Shown: in pieces, positions 42,358 to 52,005 of the stretch
Position numbering within the stretch: position 1 is the first letter of the stretch
Layout of the letters: each line of letters opens with the position of its first letter
Source: Nothophaeocryptopus gaeumannii
Lineage: Eukaryota; Ascomycota; Dothideomycetes; Mycosphaerellales; Mycosphaerellaceae
NCBI GenBank assembly: GCA_031771865.1
Contig: JASISA010000042.1
Location: 124,001 to 188,000, forward strand
Reading direction: 5' to 3'
Length of the DNA: 64,000 bases
The notes under the pieces: generated by a model
What the model was told of the DNA's origin: nothing
What the model saw: the letters and a program-made list of their open reading frames with translations, nothing else
Databases searched by the model: none
Made by a program: the position numbers and the translations under genes

Positions 42358-45060
42358 CATCGCCGGTCGCGAGGCCTCTTCAAAAGGGAGGCGGACGACC
42401 GATAACGCGTCCATGGTGGAATTTGTCTGCGTCCCCATGATCACGGGGAGACTCTGGGATCGCCTTGTAAAGGGTACACCTGCTGTCTAAGAAAAGAGGT
42501 CTCCAAGGGCTGCCGCATAAGAAGAGAGAAGTAAGGAGCAAAGAGCTCCGCCTTGGACTGAGCAGAATTTCGGCTTTGGTACTAGCTACAAGGCCTAATT
42601 GTCTGATTGCGCCTTGCCACACACTTTCAACGAGTCGACCTCTGAGAGAGACAGTTACTGATGATTCGAGCAGCAGGATGCCTGGGCGCGCAACAAGCGT
42701 AAGATGGAGCAGCAACGATGTCGACGCCAACGTTTTCACGACGATCTCTCACGCCCGCAAGAAGCCCAGCAGGTCAGAAACTTCGACACTGCACCCGATC
42801 TACTTCCCATGCCGCCCTTGCCCATGAGCGTATCTACTACTCGCAGCTCTGCCTTATGGGAAAGGACTGGATGCTCCGGCTAGCAGCCGGCACCTGATCA
42901 GTCTCCGTCACCTGAAATCATGGTTCCTGGTAAGTCTACAGCTCCCTTCCGCATTCGCCGATGTTCTTACCAAGGCAAGTACCAATTCTTGTACCATCCT
43001 CAGCAATTAGATATGATGAGCCCCGCCCGAATGAAAGCACCCACATTGCCCGTCGCGAATCTTGCTCGAGGAGGAAGGAGGCGGTTACATCCCACGAGAG
43101 GCGCAGCATAGCCCGGCTTGACATAACCCTAGCGGTCTTGCAGGGAAAGGTCGCAACAGCATCGGGTGTCTTGTTCCCGCTGTTGAGATCTGCATGTAAG
43201 ATTCAAAGGGCTGGCTGATGTTGAGTTGGAGAGTTGCCTCGCTCCATTACCGCGCGATGTGGATCGGTTCTGGTTAATTGCCGGTACACCTGATCTCCGA
43301 ACACATCACCAGTCTTTCAATATGAGAACCTGGCATTACAGATGCTGACCTTCGAACAGAAGGCCCGATTTCCAATCCGAAGCACACCTCCCTCTGAACG
43401 ACACTCAGCGGGACGAAACGCTTGGGAGAGTCATCACTGTAGGTACACATCTTTTCGCTTAGCACCCTTTTCGCACAAGATGAGACCCATGCCACCGATC
43501 TGAGAGCAAATGGTCATCGCCCGTCGCGGAGTTCCTGAGAGGGGCCGAGGATGGCGGCTCTTGTACGCAAGAGTCAGCCGGCAGAGGCAAGAGTACGAGA
43601 GTTCTCGTACGAGAAGAAGAAGAAATCTCGGCACCTACCCTTGTGGTAGAGTGCTGGGCGGCAACGGGTGCCGAAAGAATGGGAGCTTCGAAGGGCTGAC
43701 TGCTCATGATGACCTTGGTGCCTATACCGGCGGAGCTGGGACCTTGGGAAACAACGGGATATATCTGATTCGCGCCAATGCTTCCCAATCTCCAAATGCT
43801 GTACGAACTAGGGTATCGGGCTGACATTGCAGAACTCGCAGAAGAACATCGACCTTTGGAATCCCACTTTTCACTCCGACTAGTAAGACTTTCCTCTCAT
43901 TCACCTCACACGAGCACAACAAATGATGATACATTCCCTTCCACATGGTGATGGCAGCTTATGTCCAAGGAGCTCATGCCATCACCGGCACTGACGCAGC
44001 CAACATCGCCCGTCGCAGCCAACATCGCCCGTCGCAGCCAACATCGCCCGTCGCAGCCAACATCGCCCGTCGCAGCCAACATCGCCCGTCGCAGCCAACA
44101 TCGCCCGTCGCAGCCAACATCGCCCGTCGCAGCCAACATCGCCCGTCGCAGAAGAACCGTAGACCAACACGCACGAGACGCTCACCCGACCCTGTGCAAG
44201 GGCGGTCGGTATGTATGACTGAAGTACTTCGAAACCTCGATCAAGACTCCGTGGATCACCAGTCCAGGCGGTCTTTAGGCTGTGCGGGCGTCTTGATCGT
44301 GGGATCTGGGGATTTTGTTCTTCTGAAGGGCTGTTGGCACGGAAACATGATGCCGTCGTTTGGTTGGTCGCGGCGGCTCGACTTGTGGACAGGGGACATT
44401 TCTGATTTGCAACCCTCACATCTCCTTGGTCACGGCAAATCTTACGAACGGGGCTGACCTTTGGAGTTGAAGCAGGGCCCTCACAGCTCGACCACCGCAT
44501 ACCAGCAACGACACAGCTAGGCAAGCGCGCGTCTTTTCTCTGTTTCCAGTGTTTCCCTTCGAATGATGATAGCTCCCATCCCACAACGACTGAAGTGCCG
44601 CTATTGCCCGTCGCGGAAGCTTTCCCCAAGACCAAAGCTGTGTAGGCTCTCGCCGCTCTAGACGTCGCGCAGCATTAGCCCGGGAGGTTCTTGTAGTGTG
44701 AGCACTAGGTGGTTTGGTAAGCAAATTGAGGACTTCCGAAGGGCTGGTAGTTCTGTGACGAAAATCTTCCAGTCCTAGGGTCTTGTTATCTGTTCTCCCT
44801 GGTCGGGGCTGGACTGTGGAATGGTATTCTGTCCGATTGAAGATTTGCGCGTGCATGGCACCTCTTGAAAATAGCACGACTCGATCGCTGACTATTGGCC
44901 CCTTCACAGAGAAAAATACATGCGCACACGCTTTTAGTGCTTGCACGAGTTGATCATACGGTAAGTCTTCCCAAATACCCTTCCTGCCCTCCTACTCGCT
45001 TGATGATCCGACCCATCCCACACTGAAATCCCTCCATCGCTCGTCGCGAAGAACCTCCTC
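42358..45060 (+). repeat. Diverged tandem array, unit about 470 bp
   Basis: The landmark CATCGCCCGTCGCRGA and its variants occur near 42,368, 43,049, 43,521, 44,143, 44,612 and 45,040. A second landmark, CTTCGAAGGGCTG and its variants, occurs near 43,687, 44,319, 44,735 and 45,192, in each case downstream of the first. Allowing for the 19-bp minisatellite inside one copy, the period is about 430-470 bp. Several units also have GTAAG donors (near 42,930, 43,882, 44,960 and 45,092). The landmark is also seen in the coding block at 46,390 (CCAGCCCGTCGCAGCGAAAC), so the array probably came from duplication of part of that gene. Confidence 0.6.
43996..44149 (+). repeat. 19-bp minisatellite, eight copies
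   Basis: The unit CAGCCAACATCGCCCGTCG is repeated eight times without visible change. Because 19 is not a multiple of 3, all three frames cycle through the same amino-acid pattern. The unit contains the CATCGCCCGTCGCAG landmark of the surrounding 470-bp array, so it seems to have expanded from within one array unit, and recently. Confidence 0.95.
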
Positions 45061-45289
45061 AAGACCAATCAAAAGCGTCCGGTGACCAAGAGTCGCTGGT
45101 AAGTATAGTATATGTTCTTTTCGCTCGCTCCCACAACTGTTAACCCAAGAGGTTTTCATCGTGTCGGCGGTGATTTACTCAGAAGGTCTTCGAAGGGCTG
45201 GAGGACAACATGATGGACTCAGCATTCTGTTGGTCTTGGCTGGGTCGTATATGGGATGGTGTCTTGTCTGACCTGCCTGCTTACTGCTA

Positions 45290-45664
45290 CTACGATGTGT
45301 CCTTTCGCGGGCTTGGGACAGATGCTGACTTGAGCACTACGTAGGATCCTCGATGACAGCAACGCCTCGCGATATTAGGAACGGCTACAACCGCAACAAT
45401 GTGGGCGCACCTCCAGAAACCTCCAAGCATCAAGTATCTCATGCGAAAGTCAGTATCAGCTCCGGTCAGACCTCCTTCCGCGCAACACCTACACTCATTG
45501 GCTCTCTCGACTTGGCGAACAACGATTGACTCCTCGACACCAACCACCTCGGACTTCAGCGGCTGCGCGACACACTCCTCCAATCGGCGCAGCCTGAGGA
45601 TCGGTCTCTGCAAAAGGACACAACGGCAACCGTACTCGTCGCAGTCCTTCACATCCCGCACCAT
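45290..45664 (-). CDS. Possible hypothetical minus-strand protein
   Basis: An ATG at 45664 opens a 124-codon frame with mixed character (MVRDVKDCDEYGCRCVLLQR; LKSEVVGVEESIVVRQVERA). The opposite strand is also open, reading Ser/Arg/Thr-rich. No domain. Uncertain. Confidence 0.25.
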   Translation of the reverse strand: MVRDVKDCDEYGCRCVLLQRPILRLRRLEECVAQPLKSEVVGVEESIVVRQVERANECRCCAEGGLTGADTDFRMRYLMLGGFWRCAHIVAVVAVPNIARRCCHRGSYVVLKSASVPSPRKDTS

Positions 45665-45886
45665 GAGATTGATCGCCTCTCCATGGGCATGAGGCGAGCT
45701 CTAGCCCGTCGGGATCCTATATTTTGTCAAATGGCCCAAGAGCGAGCTGCACTGCAGTACCGTGGCGGAGATACTTGCTCGAGGAAAGTAAGATCCTGCA
45801 TGTTCTGTCCAGACTGAAGCGCTTGCCATTTGCTCATTGCAAGGCATCACCGCGATGTTCGAGCAATACGCTGACCAGCTGCAGGT

Positions 45887-46523
45887 ATGCTCAGTAGCGA
45901 ATCCGAGATCCACTGGCGAGATGCAGAAGCGAGAGAGACGGACAAGGCGTTTCTGTACTGCGAGCGCGAGCTCCAACTTCGACCGGTGCCAACTCCTTTC
46001 GACGGCGTGAAATCTCCAATAAGCGGAGCGTCAAGTCCGTTGATCGAAAAGGTCCGTGGATACGACACAGTCACGGTAAGCACAGTCTTCCTTTCCTTAA
46101 CCGTATTGGCGTGATGATACCCCTACACCCAAACTCCAAATACAAACACTGAAGAATGGGCTGTACGGAAGAGAAACGGAGAAGTCGAAGGAGAGTTGGC
46201 TGACGATTTCGCATTCCAGACCAGGGTAGCTCAGTGGCCAACACAACAAGGAGGTAAACCCGACCCCTTCCTTCTCCTCCCCTACTCACTACCAAACCAC
46301 CAGCAATGATGACACCTCCCGTCCAACCCGCATCAAAGCAGTCAATCCTTTTCCAGTGAGGATCACTATCCAGCGTAGACTGGAGACAGATGCAAAGCCC
46401 AGCCCGTCGCAGCGAAACCGTCGGCTTCCTTTTACCGAACGTCCTGAAGGGCGGGCTGCATATGCTGAGAAGAGGCGGTTCCTGACGGGGCAGCTTTCTT
46501 TAACCCTAGAGTGTAGTATCTGA
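45887..46523 (+). CDS. Multi-exon hypothetical gene (5' end and one junction unresolved)
   Basis: Three coding blocks are convincing. 45,887-46,075 reads MLSSESEIHWRDAEARETDK, then FLYCERELQLRPVPTPFDG, and ends at a GTAAGC donor. It joins in frame to 46,172-46,253 (RNGEVEGELADDFAFQTRVA) across a 96-nt intron. A GTAAAC donor follows, then after CACCAG a block from 46,305 to TGA 46,521-46,523 reads NDDTSRPTRIKAVNPFPVRI and TERPEGRAAYAEKRRFLTG. The last join is out by one base, so either the splice site is different or there is a frameshift. Earlier blocks (MAQERAALQYRGGDTCSRK near 45,731; ITAMFEQYADQLQ near 45,850) may be the first exons. No domain was recognised. The final exon shares its SPSQRNRR segment with the 470-bp array upstream. 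Confidence 0.5.
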
Positions 46524-47013
46524 ATCGAGGTGTGGTGGTGAAGATGATGTTCGAAGACAACCTCGTCTTTCAAGGACATTGCTGACATTGGTGAGATACA
46601 GTGTTGCAGGAGCGAGTGTCGACGAGGTTCAGAGAGCTTGCAAGGTCGGAGGCGGCGAGGGAGACATCGTTGACAGAGTAAAGAAGTGAGCAAAACCCCT
46701 GGCTAGTGATGGCTGATGAACATGCAGGTCGCTATTGGCGTTTCGCAGTTGGTGTCGACGTACATCCGGACTCCTGGACTATGTCATATATCAATATATC
46801 AAATCAACATCAGCACCTCAGTCGAACAGCAGGATGAGACAGCAATGTGACATTTGCCATATGTCTCCCACGCAGACTGCATCTTGACGGGCGGCATCAT
46901 TCTCAGAGCAACACCCCAATCCTCGACAATAGCGCCACTTCAACATTGTGATTCTAGCGACGCGGATGTGTCCATCTGTCTGCTCATCTTCCCACCTCGA
47001 CGTCTTTTAGGCG
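46524..47013. other. Gap downstream of the multi-exon gene
   Basis: No coding frame with protein character. AT-richer around 46,770-46,810 (ATATATCAATATATCAAATC). Confidence 0.4.
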
Positions 47014-47250
47014 GTGTCTCGTGACGGCATCGTCTCTCTTTCCCAACCTTGCAGCTGTACAACTTCCGGACGGCATCGTCCCTCTCTAGGGTCCTATCCC
47101 ATCTTCAGGCGTTTCCTCCACCAGCAACACCAGGTCCCAATTCCGGCAAGGCACAGACGGCACTCAAAGGCGGCATCGTCTCTCATGCAACACCACCTGC
47201 AGCATCACCACCCTCCTTCCCAGACGGCATCTCAAAGACAGCATCGTGTC
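47014..47250 (+). repeat. Short interspersed repeat GACGGCATCGTC
   Basis: GACGGCATCGTCTCTCTTTC (47,021), GACGGCATCGTCCCTCTCTA (47,065), GGCGGCATCGTCTCTCATGC (about 47,170) and GACGGCATCTCAAAGACAGC (47,222) recur with spacings of about 44-105 bp; a weaker copy lies at 46,888. In coding terms the motif is (D/G)GIVSL or GGIVSH. The copies lie in different frames of overlapping Pro/Ser/Thr-rich open frames. Confidence 0.55.
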
Positions 47251-47789
47251 CCACCTCTACCACCACTAGCGGTCCAACAACAACTCCCTCCACCCAACAC
47301 TACCGACCACCCATGCGATCTCCACCGATATTAGCCAAGAATCCCGGACTGCATTGGATGAAGTCCTGGCTCCACAAAAGCTCAGCCAAAAAGTCACCAC
47401 TCTCAAGACCGAACCTGCAGCTGCGCCTTTGCGTCAGTTAGACAGGGCGGAATTCGAGGATGAGCTGCTCCGCGTACTGCGCTTCATCAGGGTCTGGCGC
47501 CGAAGAGGCTGATTGGCGTGGAAAGGCAGATGTCGAACGCGTGGCTCGCAAAGTTGCATGAGTCTGTTGCAAGGACTCTTCGAGGTTGACTTATGGGTCG
47601 GAGATGGTGATCTGGAGAGGGTCGAGGAGGTGGTTTCTTGACTTTCGACGAGGGGCCGAAGAGAAGTCATCAATGTCGGTCGGCGGTTGGCGGAAGCCAA
47701 CCTTAGATGCGAGTGAGTGCGAGTGAAAGATGCCTGGCTCACGGTATTCAATGAGTCTACCAAGAGTAGTCTTCAAGAGAAGCCGGCCA
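47251..47789. other. Unresolved stretch
   Basis: A plus-strand frame continues to 47,441 (LHWMKSWLHKSSAKKSPLSR) and a Ser/Thr/Arg-rich minus-strand frame covers 47,434-47,763. Neither has a domain or a secure start. Confidence 0.3.
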
Positions 47790-48358
47790 TTAGCGGAAAG
47801 ACGACGACGTCGCGAATACCATCATGACCCCACAGGCCGAAGCCAAAGCCCCCAGATGCCCGCAATGAGGAATGACTCCCACCACCACCCGACGCCAGCT
47901 CACAAGACGGAAAGCCAGTCCTGCTACAAGCGCCAAAAGCACCGCGCCCGGGCCCGCGAGCAGTCCAAGGACTGCACTCGACGAGTCCCGAACAAATGTC
48001 ATCCCGAGCGCAACAAGCATCCAAACCCACAATCCAACGTCAAGTCAAGAGACATCCAATGCATACGCAAGATGTACTGCAGGCCGCGTCTTCATGAGAA
48101 TCCAAACACCGGTCCTCGAATCGCCAAGAAGCAACACATACTCGATGCCACGCACCCGAAGGTCTTGAGAAGGTTTCTGTAAGCCGCCGCCATGTCATTC
48201 GAAGGAAGACGAAAGTTGCCGATGATGGAAAAGTTCCCAGCCAACCAGCGACATGACACTGAGACTACCAGGAGTAGTACTTCGAGCGCCACATGCTTAT
48301 AGCAAAAGAGCAGTGCCAAATATCCAAACATCAGCCAGAGCCCACATTGTTCCCTCAT
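47790..48358 (-). pseudogene. Possible remnants of a multi-span membrane protein
   Basis: Minus-strand frames code for hydrophobic segments: GLWLMFGYLALLFCYKHVAL and EVLLLVVSVSCRW near 48,300-48,350, VLGLLAGPGAVLLALVAGLA near 47,960, and ASACGVMMVFATS near 47,820. Farther upstream another is AAAGLLALVAMAIRRLSGLV near 48,530. They lie in different frames, and a GTGTTT...CTGCAG segment of about 33 nt near 48,100 could connect two of them. The plus strand is open too (150 codons, His/Arg/Lys-rich), but that is what the complement of membrane segments looks like. A Pth11-type or other receptor remnant is one guess; no motif confirms it. Confidence 0.3.
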
Positions 48359-48854
48359 GAGCGTGAGACCGGTACTCAGCCTCGCGCATCAACGACAACC
48401 AGCAGCCGCACTGAAGCAAAGCCAAGAAGGTCAGAAGTCGGACAAGGACTTTTTTGTATGCACGCAACCACCAGGCCCGATAGTCGTCTTATTGCCATTG
48501 CGACCAGAGCGAGCAAGCCAGCAGCGGCAAGGTTCGAGTGTGGGAGAAGATGGGTACGCGAGGCAGAGGCTTCGACTTCCACTCTTCAATGAAGGTTTCC
48601 ATCGGCATCGATACCAAGCACGTTGGGGAGCTGATGCCACAACTGTAGCAGTTGCTGAAGAAGCACTAGCCATGCCAACGTCTCCTTCGCTGATGGGTGC
48701 AGCGGTGGTGTTTGGTCTGATCCGGGTCCGAAGACGCGCCGGTGCCGTGTGTGCGAAGGAAAGAAGTGACAGAAGAGATTCCGGTCTCACGCGGGCGTTG
48801 AGGCTCACCGCGGCCAGTAAAGATATGTGTTGAAGCATGCAGAAGATACGAGAT

Positions 48855-49200
48855 ACCACCCAAGCGCTGCCGAGAGCAGGCTTGAAAGCGGGAGAAGTGT
48901 ATGGGCTTACACCGGGCCCGAAGACCTCGCGGATGCCTCTTGCAGGTATGAGATGTTGAAATGGACATACGAGCGAGATGCAACCACCCAAGCGCTACCC
49001 ACGAGAAGGCTTGAAGGTGGTCGTGGCGGGACTTACACCGGGCTCGGAGACCTCGCGAATGCCCAAATATGTTTTTTCGAAGGAGATGCTGGAGATGGAC
49101 TTGCGATAGGAAATCATCTGCCCAAGCGCTACCCGGAGGAAGGCTTGAAAGCAGGCTCAGGACTTACACCGGCCATATGGCTCGCGGATGCCATGTCGTG
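48855..49200 (+). repeat. Three diverged tandem repeats, unit about 130 bp
   Basis: CCCAAGCGCT occurs at about 48,859, 48,987 and 49,121, each followed by AGGCTTGAAAGC/AGGCTTGAAGGT and, about 45 bp later, by CTTACACCGG (48,906; 49,032; 49,163) and CTCGCGGATGCC or a variant. The spacing is 126-134 bp. One plus-strand frame reads RLE(S/G)GR followed by YTG and DLA(D/N)A in the first two units. On the minus strand the CTTACACC box is GGTGTAAG, which is splice-donor-like. Confidence 0.75.
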
Positions 49201-49701
49201 CGGGGTGAGGGGGTCCATGAGCGGAAGTGAACCGGCGGTGGTGGTATTCGGCAACTCTCTGCATTCATCTGCTACTGGAAAGGTGTCAGTGGTGGTCAAA
49301 GGGTGTTGTTGAGCAGACGACTTACCATACTGGAGCCTGGAAGCGGCTGAAGTGGCGATGTCCAGCTCCGCGGCTGTCTTGGCATATGCGAGGTGCGCCG
49401 ATGCAAGGAGTTGCCTGCGAGCCTAAGCCGACTTCATGTGCTCTCTCCCGAACATTGTCGGCATACGAGAGGCAATTGAAGTGCGATCTGATGTCGGAGT
49501 GCTGCTGTCGCGGTATGAGAGATGAGAGGGGTGATTTTGATGTGAGTTGGAAGCTTTCCGCCGCAGGTCACGTGTTAGAGTGACATTGCCGACTCAGGCC
49601 AGATGAGGTCTTGACAGACTGTTGGGGCCGCCAAAGATGGTGCTGCGGTGTACGAAAGAAGACGCGAGGCAACCTGAGGCCTTTGGTGTCTTGGTATCCG
49701 C
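49201..49701. other. Gap downstream of the small two-exon gene
   Basis: No protein-like frame except a weak continuation of the repeat ORF to 49,312. The part near 49,700 is the 3' flank of the minus-strand gene. Confidence 0.35.
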
Positions 49702-50003
49702 TCAGTCCACCTCTTCCGCTCCGCTGAGCTCGGCGTCAACGCTGCTGCCATAGCCAGCGCTGTTGCTCATGAAGGTCTGCGGCTCTTTTCTGCAGTCGAT
49801 GGTGGCATTGAGCCAGGCAGAGAGCGGGTTGCGGTGGTAGGGAAAGTGGACGAGACCGAGAGACTCTGCGTAGCGGACGGCCTAGGTGTTTGTTCACGTC
49901 AGTGACGGCAATGGCGATGGGGAAAGAGCCTCCATACCCAGACCTTGGCACGCCGCCTGAGTGCCATGAGGCCGGTAAGCTTCGGGCGGTGCTCGTCTGC
50001 CAT
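49702..50003 (-). CDS. Small hypothetical protein, two exons, 81 residues
   Basis: Exon 1 (49,938-50,003) reads MADEHRPKLTGLMALRRRAK and ends at a GTATGG donor. A 56-nt intron ending CACCTAG leads to exon 2 (49,702-49,881), which reads AVRYAESLGLVHFPYHRNPL, then NATIDCRKEPQTFMSNSAGY, and ends in an acidic tail (AELSGAEEVD-stop). The join is in phase. The N-terminus is basic (ALRRRAKVW), which might act as a mitochondrial or nucleic-acid-contact segment. The family was not recognised, but the clean splicing and protein character make a real gene likely. A longer 5' end cannot be excluded, since sequence upstream stays open. Confidence 0.6.
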
Positions 50004-51033
50004 CGCAGGCGGAAGACGCTGTCGTCGTCGCGGTGGTGGTGGTGGATGCGGCGGAGAAGAATGGCGGAGCGATGAGGGCGATTGAAGTCTGTCCACGGCA
50101 GAGTCAGTATGCAGAAGAAGCTGTTGGAGCCTCTGTCGCTGCCAGAAACGCTGTTGAGTGCGTCCTGGCTGCCAGTGACCTCGCCGTCACGATCTGGGTG
50201 GAGCGGAAGTCCGAGATGCTGCCTCATTCTCCGTTCTCTCGGTGGGACTGGCGGAGTGTGAAAAGCTCGCCGAGGATGTTGATGGCGGCGCAAAGATACT
50301 TACCGGGCGGAAGAAGGCTGTGCTCGATGGTTGTGGAAGTGGTGAGCGTGGTGAGGAAGGGTAGCGTTGTGCTGTTTGGGCGGAAGGAAAGCTCGTACCA
50401 CGCAGCTTCACCTCCGCCAAGACCGGGCTAGGAACACCACTACCTTCGCCTACGCCGCCATATTTCCTCCGCTATACATAGCAGCGATGCCGGAGAAGTC
50501 GGCGGAGGATGAGAGTGAGAAATGCTCCGTCAACAGCAAATTTAATATGTGTCTAGTGGCGTGGAAGCGGAATGGCAGGACAGCGAGGGAAAGCAGCAGC
50601 AGCGCGCCTTCACCACATCTTCTGAACCCTGCATTGTTAACTCGTTGCTGCGCTCCTATTGTCAGGCAGTTGCCAGCCATGCGAAAGGCCTACTCCGCCG
50701 AGAATGAGGCAGCGGAGTCACAGTGGAACATCTAGAAGGCGACGGCGAGGTCTAGAGAAGCCTTTCGGGGCATTGAACTGCTCGATGGGCGAGAGAAGGG
50801 AGTCGAAGGGAAACTGCTGCAGTTATAACACTGAAACCCACAGTCACCACCGCGGCCAAACTCCGAGTTTCCGCACACAGCCCTTCTGCCATCACGCTCT
50901 CCACCACCCTTTGATCTGCCAGCACCATCTGACCACCACTACTGCACGGAGTAGAGCCGAAAAGCACGACATACTAGCTGCGAGAGCCAGTCAACAGCCG
51001 TTTCATAGCCAGAGTGCGAGTAGTGGAGCGCGG
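50004..51033. other. Unresolved 1-kb stretch
   Basis: GC-rich with overlapping Pro/Ser/Ala-rich open frames on both strands, including a plus-strand frame from 50,659 that runs into the gene at 51,034. No domain. An earlier in-frame ATG for that gene lies within it (MGERRESKGNCC). Confidence 0.3.
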
Positions 51034-51402
51034 ATGCGGTATCTACCAATCCTCCCTCCGCCTCCACCGCCCTCCCGTACCGCACCAAAAGCTCTCCAAG
51101 CCACCCTCCCGCCCTCTTTCCCGCCGAAAAGTCAAGCATCTAGCAAGCGCCTTCGCAATCTCTCCCGACGTCGAAGTCCCAAGGCAGCTCGCCACTGGAA
51201 TGCCTTCAAGAAGAGTTCGGACCAGTCTCTGTCACAAGCAGTAGGAACCCATTCTCAGCTCCACCGCGACATGAAGGAGACGGCCGTTTTGGCTTCCGAG
51301 CTGGGCTTGAGTTACAACAATCACCGCAAGCGCGAGGCTCATTTCGGGAAGAAGGTGGCAAAAATGAACAGGAGACAATGGGTTGACGGAAGGACGCTGT
51401 AG
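51034..51402 (+). CDS. Basic hypothetical protein, 122 residues
   Basis: ATG 51034 opens MRYLPILPPPPPPSRTAPKA, a proline-rich start, followed by a strongly basic region (SSKRLRNLSRRRSPKAARHW) and a helical, protein-like C-terminus (LHRDMKETAVLASELGLSYN; REAHFGKKVAKMNRRQWVDG). The frame is open for another 375 bp upstream, so a longer product is possible, but that upstream part is His/Ser/Arg-rich and looks less real. High charge and Arg/Lys clusters suggest binding to nucleic acid or a mitochondrial location; neither is shown. No domain recognised. Confidence 0.5.
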   Translation: MRYLPILPPPPPPSRTAPKALQATLPPSFPPKSQASSKRLRNLSRRRSPKAARHWNAFKKSSDQSLSQAVGTHSQLHRDMKETAVLASELGLSYNNHRKREAHFGKKVAKMNRRQWVDGRTL

Positions 51403-51666
51403 AGGGAAAATGGGAAGGCGAACTCCAGTTGGAGATTGTATGGACATGGAGATCTCGACCGACGCTTCCTGTCGAGATCAGACAGGGGAGATAGCACGTG
51501 GAGAATAAGAGCATTTCAATAACCTACAGCACATTCGAACTACGTTTATGAATGCTGATACACGAAGGTTGGAGACCAGGCCGCTCGGGACTCGGATTAA
51601 ACGCATTGCGAGCTTTGCTGTCGGCGTGCCAACGAAATTTACGGAAAGGTCTTTTGGTAAGAAATC

Positions 51667-51870
51667 ATGGAGAGAGAGACAGCTACCGGCAGTACTCATG
51701 ATCAAAGGCAAAGCATGAGTGTGAGTAACAAAATCAAGAGATCCACAGTGATCAAGCTCAAGGTTCTTGTTCAAGAGATAGAGAAATTACCAGGAACACT
51801 AGGAATGCTCCCAAAAGATCAAGCCCCAATACACTTGTGCAATCTGCTTCGTAAGCTCCGGGGCCAATGA
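51667..51870 (+). CDS. Possible small ORF, 67 residues
   Basis: An ATG-initiated frame with a helical pattern (RSTVIKLKVLVQEIEKLPGT, then LCNLLRKLRGQ). It lies in the 3' flank of a larger minus-strand gene and could be chance. Confidence 0.2.
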   Translation: MERETATGSTHDQRQSMSVSNKIKRSTVIKLKVLVQEIEKLPGTLGMLPKDQAPIHLCNLLRKLRGQ

Positions 51871-52005
51871 TGAGCAACACAAACCGGACCAAACTCCAAG
51901 ATCCTCCCGATGCGAGCAACATTCGCTTTTTCCCGGCTCCATTCCACCCGTCACCCATATCATCATTTCCCCGTGTCAGCCGTTCTCAACTCTACGTTTC
52001 CATCT

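Noticed and set aside
43945..44457. Long open frames in all directions over the 19-bp repeat
   Set aside because: A repeat unit of 19 bp without stops opens every frame; this is not evidence of coding.
47730..48182. 150-codon plus-strand ATG frame rich in Arg, His and Lys
   Set aside because: Its complement encodes hydrophobic membrane-like segments; basic frames opposite such segments are expected by codon complementarity. Neither was called a firm gene.
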